Notes under the pieces: model-generated
Told to the model about the DNA's origin: nothing
What the model saw: only the letters and a program-made list of their open reading frames with translations
The model's database searches: none
NCBI GenBank assembly: GCA_037447605.1
Contig: CM074809.1
Span: forward strand, 1,717,607-1,781,606
Origin: Zygnema circumcarinatum
Lineage: Eukaryota; Streptophyta; Zygnematophyceae; Zygnematales; Zygnemataceae
DNA: 64,000 nt
Direction: 5' to 3'
Made by a program: the position numbers and the translations under genes
Shown here: positions 1-13,924 of the stretch, one piece after another
How positions within the stretch are numbered: position 1 is the first letter of the stretch
How the letters are laid out: each line of letters starts with the position of its first letter

Positions 1-3000
1 GGGGGGGAGGGGGAGGGGGAGGGGGAGCGGGAAGGAGAAGGGGTAGGGAAGGCGCAGGGTCTGTGGCGCTGCTCAGCCTGCACGTTTGATAATCCGGCGG
101 AGTTTCTTGCATGCGAGGTGTGCGGCTCTGAGAGAGCCTCTAATGGCGCCAGCACCCTGGATGATGGTAAGGCCTCAGATGTTTCGGCTTCCTGCAATCC
201 CTCTGGATGCGTTGGGAGCTGCATGGATTTCAAGGTTATGGTTCTATTATAGAAGACGCGGGTGGAAGTGGTGAAGCTGGCACCAAAATGTGCATTTGCA
301 ACACTTTTGAGCGTTTCAATTGGTCCCGGTTGTTGATTGGTTCGTGTTCCTGGAATTGTGCCTAATCTTGCAATGTTTGTATAATCATTGAATTAGTGCT
401 ACTTTCTGGATGGCCAATTGGATAGGCGGCCTCTTTGATTAATGCGATCAATGCTGATTACATGAAGCACCGTTTCATTTCTCCACAGCCTTTAGTCCTT
501 AATCCTTAGGATACCGTGTGAAAAGAGAATCAAAGGGAGTTGTTTTTTGAAAATGGATATCACTTATTGCTTTTTGCTTTAGTGTCTTTTGCGTTGCGAG
601 TTTTGAAGAGTGAAACAAATGAATAATTTTACAAGAAGCAATGTATTAGCCACGCCTGCACCTTGCCAAACATGTGAACCTCATGACTTCCTGGTGTGCT
701 TATGGTTACAATTCCAAAATTATTGTCGTTGTTACAGGTCTCTTACTGTAGGCTATGTCATATAGATGGAGAATCCCACCGTGTTAATTAGGACGGTTAG
801 GGAACTCTTTTAAGATTTCAAAGCTTTAGGATACCTCAATCTCTACAGCCATGGGCTGAAACGCCAGGGTTTTGGGGATTTCAACTGACACGTTGTACTC
901 CTGGCAAAGTCATGTATAGAGTCCTTGTCATGTTTAAATGGAGTTAAAATATTCAAGTTCCATGCATCCATGGCGGGAGAAACGAATCTCAATACTCTCT
1001 TCATGTTCTTTTCACGCAACTGTTTAGCCACGGTGTCTTTTGCTTTTCTGTAACCATGAGAATGTTTCTGACATTTTGTCACGAAACACACTATTTGATT
1101 CTATAGATTGTGTTTTGCTATAGGTCCTTCGTTTCTGATGTGGCCTTTTAGAGTAAGAAAACATAGGCCATTCTCGTCAGTTTCTGCTTTGATTTGTCCT
1201 GTTATGTTAGTGTTCAGCTTCCTAATCTGTTTGGGATAGCCATTGAAACATGCCGCCCATCCAGCCGTTCAGCTATGCAAGGGGAATCTGTAGCCTGGTC
1301 GTTGTCGACAAACTTGGCGAATTTAGTGCGTCTGCAGGGTTCAGTGTCAGCAAAATTCATTGCTAAAAGTAGAGATGACCCAAACAAACGGTTTCGGCAA
1401 GACCTGATTGAACGCCGAAACGGCTGCTTGGTTCACAGGCCTCCCCTCCATGCCCGGCCATGGCTTCCTGTTGGCAGCAGCCAAAGCAGACAGCAGCCAA
1501 TCGCAGCGGAGCAGGGTCTCAGTCCTTGGTGGAGCACTCTGTTCTCCTCCTCCACGAGCGCGGAGGAAGAGGGGTCTGAAGCCCTGTAACTTTCTCGTGC
1601 CATCGCCACTGTGCCAGAATGTTTCAGATTTAGGTTGAGCCCATTGGCATTGTTCTTCTCTGATGGGGTCACGTCTAACACAGTTCAGTTTTTTTCTTGG
1701 AAATGAACCACATGCGCGGGGTCTTAGTACACTGTGCTCGGATAAAATTAATCAGTGATTCGTGCTTTCTAGGAACTGAAGAAATGCCGTCGTCGTTTCT
1801 TGTTTTCTCATAAGTTCTATGTGAACTTTCAGACAGCATCCTGCTTCTGCTGTTCTCCCATGTGCATTTATAATTGCATGGTGATACGTGTCCAGTGTAA
1901 GCTAGCATTTGAGCCTCCCTCCCACTTAAGCAGTCAGCTTTGAAGTTCTGCAGTTAACTTTTTGTTTTTCCCCCCCTCTAAGAATATTCTGCCCATGTTT
2001 GCATCCAAGATACAGCAATGTAAAAAGAGATACTCAACCTTGTTCGAGAAGATGTTTAACTTGCACATGCCTGGTAAGGACTTCGACTAACAAGTCAAGT
2101 CCGCTTGATTGTCTTGAACTTGTGACTGGTTGATAAAGCTATTTCTTTTCGCCTGGTATGAAGACTGGAATAACTCGCATTTCCTGTTCTAAGCATCGTA
2201 GTCCAACCCCCGCACACTGTGATGACGGTTTGAACCCGGAATCGAATTTTTTTTTTCTCCAACTTCCATGCTTGTGTTTGTTTTGGTTAAACTCGTGATC
2301 TCATTGCTGATGAAGCCATTGCTGGTCCAGAAAAGGACACTGCAATATAATGCTTCCAGTTCCAACTGGAGAGGTAAATGGGGGTGCAGAGGTGTTCCAG
2401 TTCAGTTCGCCATCGCCTGACGAGGTTGCGATTGCTCATCGTCGCGGAAGCAGTGAGCTTCTTTGCACTGGAAAGCTTGCCTTAGTTTTTCTGTTTTTCC
2501 TGCAGGTCAGTTAATAAAATTCGTGAAGTGCGAAGCAACTGTATATGGCCTTGCATATTCTGTTTCGTTACGGTGCAGTTCTGTGTTCAAGTTTCCCTTC
2601 CTGTCATTTATCTCTGGTTGCATACTTTTTTTCTTCGAATAGCTGCATTATTGATTGCTGCTTCCGTTGAATCTATAGGAGTGGTGTTAACGGTAGGAGT
2701 TGAAAAGGAGAACTTGGCTGAGAATACATCAGCTTTTTTTGCCTTACTCTGCCTTTGCTGGAGGTTCTATTTCATTTTGATTACATCTGTGTGAGCAATC
2801 CATGTTTGGATCAGTTATACGTTTGTTTGTGTGCGTTTAATCTTGTGCATTTTCTGTTAATTGCTTGTGAGGGTGAAGGAAAAAGACGCCCTCAAAATGC
2901 GGTTTCTGTTTACTTTGTATCTTAAGTTAAGGAAGTTATTTTGTTGTTTGTACGGCCTCTTTTACGTTTTTCCTACAGCACATGCGCCTTCTCCGGAGTT

Positions 3001-6000
3001 ATCTACTTCAAGTAGTGGCCAATCTTTGCGGACAGAAGCTCCGCCAGATGATGCATTCTCAGAAAGCAGGGTGGAAGCAGAGGATAGGTCAGTGTATGGA
3101 GAAGGTTTGCCGAGACCTGAGAAAGGGAAAAAGAAGAAAGGCAAGGAAACTGTCTCAAGAAGTCTGTCTGATGATGGATCCAAACCGCAGGGGAAGGCAG
3201 ACATTGTGGGAGACCTGGGGGACACAATAGCAAGGAAGCTTACCGTGTTAGATGAGGAAGGCATATCGACCAAGAAGCAGGCTCGATCACTTGATACATA
3301 CAAGCCAGAGCCGTGGATAGTGGACGGGGCTGGTGAAGATAAGAAAGAAGTTCTGCATCTCATTGTGGTGAGGTTCTGGGCTACTATCGTAAAGTGACGA
3401 TTTCAATAATCGTAGAAGTGCCAGCTTTGGTCAGTGTAGTAGCGGTCCCGACTTTTGTTCTTCAATGAATGTGAAGGATAGGCCAAATTCAAACAATTGT
3501 GAGGATTCTCAAATGGATAGGATAGTGTTGGAAGGTAATTCCTTATTTTCGCGGGGAAGTTTGAACTTTTTGTAGCCTGACCGTTTGATGGGCCGTGCTG
3601 GGAAAGATCAGGTCGGGCATGTGGATGCGGGAAAGTCCACATTGATGGGGCACTTGCTACACCGCTTGGGACGCGTGTCAAAGAAGGAGATGCACAAAAA
3701 TGAGAAGGAGTCGAAAGATAAGGTGCTGCATAGTCGTTTTTTGCCAGCTTTGTAATGCTACATGTGTCAGTTGGCAACCTATGCCTTTTGAGTTTGAAAG
3801 GGGGACGGAAAGGTGTGGGATTGATTCTATATCAGATCGCTCGGGGTCTTAAACAGAAGCACCAATCATTCACAGTGTTTTTGCTACAAAATGGGAGAGA
3901 ATAGCTTTGGTCATAATGCTAATGGAGGGAGTAGTGTGCTTTTTCACATACTAGGCTGACACAGTTACACATGTAGAAGAAAAATCTTGCACTGATGAAA
4001 GATCATCTGTTAACGCTCTTCAGGGCAAGAGCTCCTTTGCATTTGCATGGGTGCTGGACGAAGGCTCGGAGGAACGTGTGAGAGGAGTCACAATGAGTGT
4101 AGCCATGGCACACTTCGAGACTCCCCGGTATGACCTTTTGAGCAATTTTTTCCCTTCAGTCAGGAAAGGAAATGAAATTTAGGGACCTTAATAAGTTGCA
4201 GGTCGCAGAAGGCATAGACGCTGCTGCCTCCTTTTCCAAGTTTTAGAATGCTGCCGGTTTCGAAGCTTTCTTTGATGATATTCGTTAGATCACCTTCGCG
4301 GCACGACGGACAATGCTTTTCCCATGCCAATCAGGAGCCACCCCCCTGTGACAATTATGAACATATCACCTCCTCGCCGGGGCCGGCTAACTCGATTGTT
4401 TAAGCCAGTTCCGGCCAGTTCATGATTGTCACAAACGGAAAAAGTGGCTGTTGCCCAAGTGCGAGCAATGCGACTGTCGGGTGGTCGGTGGCTTCTGACA
4501 GGTTGAAAATATTTTGGCTGCCGCCTCCGCCGTGGGAATAGGGCTCTCCGTCATGCCGCTAAGAGGGTCCTATTCGTTCTGTTTGCGGTTTCCAATCTAT
4601 TGTTGCTAAAGAAACAGATCTGAAACGATTGTACCCTTGATCATTAGTTTTTTTTTTTTCCTATCTTCATTCTTAGGAAACCACCGACTGCGCATTAGAG
4701 AGAATCTGCTATGTCTTGGGCATGCAGCTTGTTGTACATGGTTTCGACAAAGTTGAGGGGCGTAGAATTAGGTCTTCCATTAGGTCTTTACTATGTGTGA
4801 CTCGCCATGTCTTTGCCGCAATTCCTTGTCCATGTCCATGTTCGCCTTGTCCATGCGACTGGTTTATTCCCAACCACGGAGCAAATATACTTCTTTGGTG
4901 TTTTGCAATACCATAGAATGGCACAACCTTAGGAAGTTATGTCCTGTATGTTTCAAAGGCGGCCTCGACTTTTTGTTGGGTTGGCTGCCCGTAACAAGCA
5001 AAAGAACTTTCAGACGTTCGGCGGCTCGTTGTCGTTTCCTTCTTTATGAATCGCAATGAACTGCAGTTAATCTACACTACACTCATCGCATCTATATTGT
5101 TACATTTTAGGTTTTTTCATAGAAAAAATCTATGAAAAAAAAATAAAATCTATCTATCTAAAATTTCAAAGTCTCAAATGAGTTTTCTCTTCAAGTTGCA
5201 GTCATGTCTTATCCGCATTGCAAAGCTTCGCATGGCAGATGTTGAGAATGGAGAGGTATATGCCACTTTGTAGAATCATTCTTGAGTGCAATTCTTTTGC
5301 GCAAGGAGCTCCTTGTGTTTGATCTCATAGTTATTTGGCTCGAGCATTTGGCTTCCCCCTTTTTTACAGGTTTCAGGTAGTACTATTGGATGCACCTGGA
5401 CATCAAGACTTTGTCCCCAGCATGATAGCAGGTGCATCACAGGCAGATGCTGCAATCCTGGTCGTTGATGCAACTCAGGGAGCATTTGAAGCAGGCATGG
5501 AAGGAGAGAGGGGCGCTGCCGGGGGAGGACAAACACGGGAACATGCACAGTTGGCACGAAGCTTGGGGGTGGAGCAGCTTATTGTTGCTGTCAACAAGAT
5601 GGACGCAGTTCAGTACAGCAAGGACAGATACAGTCACATAGTGGCAGAGATGGGCCCATTTTTGAAGCACTGTGGATTTCGGGAAACAAGTGTAGTGTGG
5701 CTGCCTATTGGTGGCCTGGAGGGGCAAAACCTGACAGAAGGTTCAACAAAAGAGGAGCTCAAGTCATGGTGAGCGAAGTTGGATATGCTGCAAACTGCAA
5801 GCTTAATGGATGCTCCAAGTTCAACTGATTCTGGCCTGTTGTTGCAAAGGAAATTTTGAGTGAGTGAGCTTATGGTTCCCGTTGCAAATCATGGGATCAG
5901 CCACACGAACATGGGGCTGCGCCATATCCGAAGAGTGTGCAGCACTTGTGGGGGTTTGCTGAGGTAGTCGAAGGCTACGAACATATGCTGAGGTGTTTAC

Positions 6001-7883
6001 TTGGTCAATCTATGACAAGGTATATATCCTCTGCAAAATTTCAAGCTGATCTCACTACAGCTGCATCTGTTGCTTTTTTTTGGACGAAATGAAAACAGGT
6101 TTCGAGGGCCAAACCTTGTGGGAGCAATTGATTCCTTGCGTCCCCGCAGTCGTGCGATTGAGAAGCCCCTCAGACTAGTGGTGGCGGAAGTGATGCGAAG
6201 CCGGACACTTGGTCAAGCTGCTCTGGGTGGAAAGCTGGAAGGTGGCGGCATAAAGCCCGGCATCAAGGTAGGTGATCTGCTCAAACTTCCGCTATTACTG
6301 CATTAGTTTCTTTTGCTTGCGTTTTCCGCTGTGGAGATTGTACAAAGAAGTGAATGCTGCCTCACATTACTGCTCGTTTGTGTCCATTCTCGCTTGTGTA
6401 TCAATAGCTGACAGAGAAGATGGGCAGGTGTTTTGCGGGACAGGTGCTTGTACAGCCGTCTGGGGAGATCGCAGTCGTGAAAGCCCTTGAAAGAGACGGC
6501 ACATCTGTCCCCATGGCTTTGGCCGGTGAGACAGTGGACGTAGGCCTTCAGGGAGTGGATGCAGTCACTCTCTTTCCCGGAGGCATGCTTTGCCATCCCG
6601 ACTATCCTGTTCCAGTCGCTAAGAAGTTTGAGGCCAGGATTCTGACACTCGACATCACAGTACCTCTTTTGAGGGGCACTCAGGTATTGCTTCCATATGG
6701 AAACTCAAGGGCTTTCTCCTCACCGTTTCGGGTTGTGTGTGTTGGCGTAATTGTAAAAGGAAGACAGGGCTGTACGTTTTTTGGTCAGCAGTAGACCATG
6801 AAGAAACAAGAGGACCTAGCGTATCCACTGACCCCCCCCTCCTCCCCTCTCCTCCTTGTTCTGAACTTGTATTGCATAGGTTGTGCTTCATGCTCACTGT
6901 GCGCAAGAGTCAGCGTGCATAGCACAGCTTGTGGCGCTTCTCGACCCCCGTAGTGGGGCTGTGACAAAGAAGCGCGTGCGAGTGGTGACAGCCAATCAGA
7001 GTGCGCTTGTGGAGGTGAGTGGATCAATCAAGAATATTTTTGCAAAGTTTCCTGACCATCTGCCTCATCGTTGCCGTGGAACGTGACATGACATTGACAC
7101 TTCCAAAGCAGACCCTCTGCAGTCACTGAAGGGAGAATGGCATGTACTGTGTTGCATTTTCAAAGACGGGCAAATACGCAAGAAATTGTACATGTGGACT
7201 TAGTCAAACCCGCCGTCTGCACATTTGTTCGTCCGGCATCAAATCTGGCTTCCTTTTTTTCTATCAAAAGTTAACTTGGCTGGATTACCACTTTTCTTGC
7301 TTTTCTTTTCTTTAGTCTCAGCTTTTACTCGTCGCCAGAACTCCTAAAGCATCTGCTACCAAATAAGCGCACTTTCCTTCAAGATTTTTGGCGTATAATT
7401 GCACTGGCCACTTCCCGTGCTTGCTCTTGAACTCGTAATCAAATTGGCTGAAGAAATGCGTTTCTTGTTTCAACTGAAGACTAATCTTGCAAGGTCCATT
7501 TAGACAGATTTATGTCTATATTGCAACTTCTTTCCTGCATCAGTAAGCTGCAGAACTGTTTCGTCTATCTGCTCTTTGTAGGGTTCTGTATCTCTGGGGG
7601 AATGGTGTATCGACCAATTTTTTGCAGGCGTTCTCTCTCTATCTCTCTCACTCGCGCCTCCTCCTCTTTCGTCCGCCCTCTTCTCTCTCCCTTTCCTGCT
7701 CTGGCGGTTTAGACGGCTCCAGCTGACTCTGAGACCTCAATGTTGGCTGCCGCAATGCAGATTGAGGTGGCAAGGGGGATCTGTCTCGAGGAGTACAGCC
7801 GGTATCGAGCATTGGGACGAGTGGCTTTGCGGGACAGCGGTCGAACTTTGGCGGTCGGAATAGTCACAAGAATACTTTCATAG
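1..7883 (+). CDS. HBS1: HBS1-like translational GTPase, 5' end missing
   Basis: Ribosome-rescue GTPase of the eRF3/EF1A family. With Pelota/Dom34 it releases stalled ribosomes in the cytosol (no-go and non-stop decay); in plants the same gene is known to yield SKI7-like isoforms. Exons seen: 1-166, 1983-2073, 2979-3367, 3612-3722, 4024-4127, 5370-5768, 6099-6267, 6444-6683, 6880-7014 and 7713-7883 (stop TAG); the last may instead begin at 7761. The window opens inside a Gly-Glu-rich stretch followed by a RanBP2-type zinc finger (W-x-C-x2-C-x10-C-x2-C). GTPase motifs are [23 protein letters not shown] and NKMD, then the two beta-barrel domains, ending in [12 protein letters not shown]. Phases agree from 1983 onward. 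The zinc-finger exon ends in phase 1 but the next starts in phase 0, so one exon in 167-1982 is unplaced. The start codon lies left of the window. Confidence 0.9.
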
Positions 7884-8249
7884 CTTTTGTGCCCTGAAAG
7901 AAGTGGCCATTGTGGGCTGACCTATGTGAGTACAACGGAATAAAGTCAGCATTCTTTTGGTCCTCTCTGTCTTTTTGCATCGAGTGAACAGTCTTTGCCA
8001 TTTGCTCACTGTGAGAATGCAGACAATGATCAACACTTGGAGCGCTTCAATTTTTCCCAACTGCGAAAGTGAAAGTGCCACGAGAACAAGGCATGACCAG
8101 CCACATCTTGAAAAGCTATTACACGGTACAGGGAATGCCGTCCTTTGGTGGGCGAGAAATGGTGATGTAATTGGGCACCTTGTGTAATTTTGTTCACCAA
8201 TACAAAGGATGTAAATAATTTGCCATTATGGTACGGTAGGTTAGGACTG
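7884..8249. other. Spacer between convergent HBS1 and MUS81 genes
   Basis: This 366-base interval separates the two stop codons and must hold both 3' untranslated regions. I see no further gene, structural RNA or repeat in it. The genes are close enough that their transcripts may overlap at the 3' ends, which is an inference. Confidence 0.6.
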
Positions 8250-11200
8250 TTAGCACCAGATCTTCTCAAAAACTCGTTTGCTGATAAGGTCGCTGATCTT
8301 CTTGTTCTTCACTACCAATGATGTCAGCAACGTTTCTTGCGCTCGCCGATTTCCCTCCTGTGGACCCACACCATAGCCACTCCTTACATTATGCTGGAGA
8401 TACAGTTATGAGAATGAATTGCAGCTTTAAATTGGAACGAATGAACATCATGCAACACTGGCACTTGCACGGCCCTCTCATGGCTGGCATGTGCTCCGAA
8501 CCTCTCCAGAAACAAGGAGTACAGTCTGACGGAAGGGTAACAGAGGGTAATAGCTTTCGGCACATCTCTAGCTGGCAGGCTGTTCTAAGTAATTAGTTCA
8601 AATTAATCGAGCAATAGTCCGAGTGGGAAGCTCCAAGAGGACTTACAAGCCTTTGGTAAGCCTGAACCAGCGCTGGCAGAGTGGGGTACGTCTGCATTAT
8701 GGCCTGTGCAACGTCCTCCGTAACTGAGTGAATCTGAAGAAGCAGAGAGACAAAACAGAAAGTGTGAACTACGTCTTGTTGACTGAAAAAACAGCTTTCA
8801 TCAACTTGCTGTCATGATCAAGAGTGAGGAACTTTTAGGCCAAGACGGTAGCTCTGAGCAGAAGTTCACTACTTACTGATGACTGATTTTCTGGAACCTG
8901 AACGAGCGGATACAAGGTAAGAGACCGCTAGTCGTGAGACCACAAAGTAATGGCGAAGAGTGCTGGATGAGAGGGCAATTCATAACAGACACCCCATGGG
9001 AAATGCAGGTTGAAGTATCCGGCTTGCAAAGACGTTAAGACTACACGAGTATCAGAAGGCGAGAGCTATCTCCATAACTTCTACTCTCCCAAACCACAAC
9101 TATTGGAGCTTTAGCACAGATGCATAGCAGTATCTATTCAATCCACGAGCAAAGTTGTGGGCTGTGGTTCGCACCTGCGACAACATGGAACCAAAAATCT
9201 CGCTGATTGTTGGTTCTCTAACGATACTGCACTGTGTTCGAAATTCACCGTATGTCATTGCAGCTCGAACCGTGCCTGTGTCGGAGCTGCCTACTTCCAG
9301 GGCATACCGATCGCGGATGGCAATGGTTAGCTCAGCATATCTTTCAACTGTGCCCCCCTCTCCACTCCAGTGCATAGTGCGTTGAACATCAAATTCCTCT
9401 TCTATTTCAGTTTGATACGCCCTGCAGCCAAGACATCACATATCCATTCTGAGGCTTAGCTTCCCTTCGCATCAATTCAGGAAATTCTCACTAGGGCACT
9501 TGTCTCAAGCTCCAAAGCGGAGTCTGAGGATGTTCCATCACCTATTCCTCATGAATGGAGGCTTACGCAGTCTTAAGATTCACGGCAGATTCCTGCAAGT
9601 CTGGGTCACCCTCGATAAGGTAGAAGACCACCTTCAATCCACACTTCTGCAGCGGAGCAAATGGTGCTCGTCAGAGAGCTGCTCCCTAGAGAACTACAAA
9701 TGCCATTGAACGACGAGCAAAGCTGAACAATGGTGAAGGTTTCGAGCTGGACTCTAACCGTTTCAAGCATATCTGGAAGTGTAGCTTGCCATAAAATGTA
9801 AACAAACGTTCACATTCTTCAACGAAGAAAGACAATTCAAAATTGCACTTCCTACATACCCGCAATCGCAGCTTTTGATCACGAAAGCGCTTTGTCTTGA
9901 TGGACTCCCACAAATCGTCAACCCGCTTCCGTTCAAGAATGAAGTCCAGTACATATTCCTCTTGTGGCTCATCTTTCCTTCTTGCAATCCAAAGTACATC
10001 ACCAACAGGTAAACTCCTAAGCTGCATGCACCAGACAAACAAGCCACAGGCCAGATAAATGCCATACTCAAAACTGAGACAATCACTAGCAAAACGATCG
10101 ACATGAAGGATCAAATCAGTCGGGTGAGAGTTCGGCATATTTGCATATTTGCTGCAAGAACGATTACACACGGATGACGTAGTGACAAAAACTAAAAAAC
10201 TAAACAAAAGTGGATGTTATACCACCAAAAGCACAGGCATAATCACAACTTCAGTGTTTACCTGAAGACAATGGACACCTGCTCAATAGAATTCCAAGTA
10301 CCCTGATAGCATACAGTGATAAAATTTTGCACCTACTGCCAACACTTTATCGACCAGAGTCGGCGAAAAGCTTACATCAACCAGAAGATGATACTGTCGG
10401 CTGAGCAGCTCTGCAATTTTTGAAGTTTTTCGTTCACTGCGCGCATGCATTGAGCAAGAATGGACAGAAACCAATCAAGTCAATTTCTACAAGAGAGTTT
10501 ATGTGGTAGGAGTCTTTGGATAACACAGTTTGCTCTTTGTATTGCGATTTGGTGGAGCGATGAAATGCAGAGGCTTACCCTCTGGTAATCTCAAACTTCT
10601 CCTGGTTGTCAAGACAAATTACAATGTCGTATGCATCTCCAAATCTTTCTGAAACTTGAAGATGGGGAATGCAGACAGCGGACGTAAAAGCAAAGTCTTG
10701 TTGTGGGGCACAAACTGCACGGCGCTCGCCTTCATGCACAAACGACACTTAATCAGCCGGCGGATTATTACAAACATTAAAAAATTAAAACAACAGAATG
10801 AAAAAGCCACCGCAGGCATGAACCTATGCTCAAGTTTTGGATATTTCAAATATGAAGTTCAGGAAAGGATCATGCTATACCGTTAGTGCCTGAAGGTAGA
10901 AATGAGGCGTGACCGTGACTTTGTTGTAATGTTGCCAACGACTCCCGGGTATTATCTGAACCTGCATTTTCAATACCAGCTAGAGAAAGCTTTTTCGTCG
11001 GTGTGATCTAAAAGCAAAGGCATGTCCCTCCAGAAGGGCCCCTTTAAACAAGTCGAGGACTCATCAATTGCTTCCAAAAGCACAAAATTATGATCAAATG
11101 CTGAGATGTAACAATGCAGATACCACGACCTTAGGCAATCTGAACCACTACATGCTACTCCCAACTGGACGGTCACTAAATCAAAAACTCAAAATGCAGC

Positions 11201-13233
11201 GTAGCTGAAAATGAAACCCTCGCCTCAAACGAACATAGTCATGGCTAACCAGCTGAAATCGCTCTTAAGAAACCAAGAATTAATAATTTAGCATTTTATT
11301 AGCAATTTTATGCTCACCTCTCCTTGCAGAGGCAAGACTCTCCCCAGAGCCAACTTGAATTACTCCCTGCCGTGCACCCTCCCAGTGCCGCATTGCGTCC
11401 CCCGGCGGACCCTCCCTCCGTCCCACGGGCGGTCGGCCCTTCTGCGCGGCTGCCTGCCGTCTGCGTTCACCATGGACCTCCAGCGTGCCCCTATTGCCAT
11501 CGGTTGGCAGCCATTGAGCTGCGCCACTATCTGCAAGGGATTCAGGCACCTGGGACAGAGGAAAGGGAGGTGGGAATGTCACTCGGCCCTACTAAACTTC
11601 TTTATCCGAGGAAGAAGTTTACATGGAAGCAATAACATCAGCCCATCACATCAAAGCGATCGTTAGCGCACCACAAATCTTTCAGTCAAGTAGGTACATG
11701 CAAGCATCGTGCTTCAGTGGCATTAATTCCTTACAAAGCATGGGTTTAATAACTTGCACATAGTGAATTCCCAGATCACTAATGATGGGGTTGGCTTATG
11801 CACTTAATTATGGAATTTTTTTGACCAGAAGCCGCCATTCCAAGAATACTAACCACTTCGTTTTCTCTATCCTGACTGTTTGACGGAGTCTTCGACATTG
11901 TAGAGAGGGGCTGACGGACTGCGGATGACGTTGAATGCGAAGATGCCTTTGAGGAGGTGCCTTTTCGCATTTCCTTCCTTTCCGGGTACGTTGCAGGAGG
12001 AATCCACTTCATTTCGTGTTCGCGGGGCATCAGGCTTGAGCGAACCATGCACTCTATAGCCGCATTGAAGCCATCTTCAGTCAGCGTGTATCTGCAGGAG
12101 AAGCACGTCTTGGCCAAGCACATTTATTCCAATGAGGTCATGTCCACTGTTAAAGTGATGCACAAGGGTACATGTCGAACTGGATTTCTACTTCCCGTTA
12201 ATTCCCTAGTCTCCATTTCACAATTTTTTCAATGTCGTTTCAGACTCAACCCAGGATGAACTGCTGGAGTACACCTGGTTTGCTCTGGCCTAGTCACAGG
12301 AAACAAAGGCAAAATTTACAGGGGCTGGCAAAAAAAAAATTGGAAGAATTAAAAATTAATGCAATCGCGGAGGAAAACAGCACTATAACTGGTTGATGTG
12401 AAGGAGCTGCCTCACTTGGCCGGGCTGCTCCACTTCATAACAAGCCCCTTCTCGATGAGCTTGCCCATGGAATTCCATCCAGAATACCACGAAGCTGAGG
12501 ACTGTGTGCCTCCCGGCCCGGCGTGCGTCTTGTCAGGCCTACAACAATGGGCCTTGTGAGAACATCAGCTGGCAATTTGTTGCTGATAAGTATGCAAGCG
12601 ACTCTACCCTCTAAAACAACGTAAACAAGGTACTGCAATGTAACGGAACACCCGCCGTTTTCTGTACATACACTTGATAACATAAAGGGGAAATTTCAAC
12701 TGTCAGTTTGTCTGAGAGTCAAAACTTTTATGCCGTGCAGCGCAGTTGAGCAGATAGAACATGTGTATGTGATAAGCCTTCCTGAATCTTGGCAGGATGT
12801 ACTGATGCATTCGAAAGCTAGAGTTGCTTTAGCGGAATCTAGAAATTTCAAGAAAACCAGTGAAGGCCACCCTCAGTGGTGGGTACAGGAGAGAGACCAA
12901 AATCGAATATCACCACTGTGCTTCTCCTCTGTTGCCTTACCTCAAATTAGTCCGACATAAACCGCTCAATTCAGCTTCGTTCAATAGCTCCTCTTTTAGC
13001 ATGAACTCATGCCCGGACTGCCGAGCTCTGCCAACATATTATGCAAAAAACGGAACACTTCAGGAATGGATGAACTGCAGTTCGCTAACCTCCTGATAGG
13101 AATGCCATGGTTTCCTAGAAAATGATGGACTTGCGAGGGACCGAGAATCACCTGAAAAGGGTGATCAACAGCGCATACGGTGCAGAATTTTCTTGTGGAA
13201 TGTATTTTCTTTTCCGAGAAGATGTCTGCCTAT
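8250..13233 (-). CDS. MUS81: MUS81 crossover-junction endonuclease, N-terminus not resolved
   Basis: Catalytic subunit of the XPF-family nuclease MUS81-EME1, which cuts branched DNA such as stalled forks and recombination intermediates in the nucleus. Exons in transcription order: 13233-13152, 13027-12941, 12538-12416, 12091-11854, 11549-11318, 10648-10579, 10436-10376, 10021-9860, 9646-9567, 9421-9175, 8733-8647 and 8357-8250 (stop TAA); all junction phases agree, giving about 525 residues. The winged-helix part shows SAPYALLITLF, WYSGWNSMGKLIEKGLV and YTLTEDGF. The nuclease core has LPVGDVLWIARR and the signature ERKRVDDL, preceded by a D-x-x-E site reading LDNQEKF where I recall LDDREQF in other plants; the acidic D and E are kept. 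The C-terminal helix-hairpin-helix includes YPTLPALVQAY and ends SKRVFEKIWC. The first exons, for the usual N-terminal HhH domain and start codon, were not recognised upstream of 13233. Confidence 0.88.
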
Positions 13234-13824
13234 CTGAAAAAAGCGGACGGGAACACTGATCCATTAGCGAAACGGCTCCGGTGCAGATAATATTAGAGCT
13301 AAGGTCCTAGAAACGATCAAGAAAGGAGACACCTACAGTGACTGACGTAGGTGCATGATTGCCACTTGTCACCTATGCTAGCTCTTAGAGGCGTACATGC
13401 GAATATAAAGGCCTGCAAGGATGCAGCGAAGCGCGCAGCTATGCTGGATGCTTCTAGCACGAAGCGACTCCAATTATTGTTATCCTAAGGATATAATCCT
13501 TCCAAAAGCTACCAATTTCCTCCCGGGAGGATAGAAATTTGCCCCGTACCCTCTGCTGCAGCACTCTGTCTACCCCCCATGGCTTGCAGCTCGCCGTTGC
13601 GGCGCTCTCCTTGAGAAGCATCCTCCTCCATTTGCACCCTCCCTGCAGGCCCGAGCCCGCGCGCAAGGGAGGGAAGGCCACGTTCAAATGGGCGCCCCGC
13701 CCTCCTGCTCTCACGCTCGATGCCGCTGTTGAAGTCCCGTTGCGCCGTCAAACGGCGGCTGTTGAAGAGGAGCATAGAGTCCAACGTACTCACAGTTTAC
13801 AGTAACTGGTGCGTCGCAGGACCG
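13234..13824. other. Upstream region of MUS81, no exon recognised
   Basis: This stretch lies 5' of the first MUS81 exon I could identify and should contain the missing N-terminal exon(s) or promoter. It is GC-rich around 13540-13760 and open in several minus-strand frames there, but none of the translations resembles the MUS81 N-terminal domain. The missing exon must end in phase 1 to join the exon at 13233. Confidence 0.4.
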
Positions 13825-13924
13825 TTGGATCAACCATTAGCGTATACCAACCATTGGTTGCGACCTATGTAACTGTTGCTCGTTAACTTTATTTAAAATA
13901 AATTAATCAAAAATATGTGGTCGT

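Noticed and set aside
1194-1681. 131-codon plus-strand frame and overlapping frames
   Set aside because: Could hide the missing HBS1 exon, but no frame shows family resemblance or the needed phase, so it was not called as coding.
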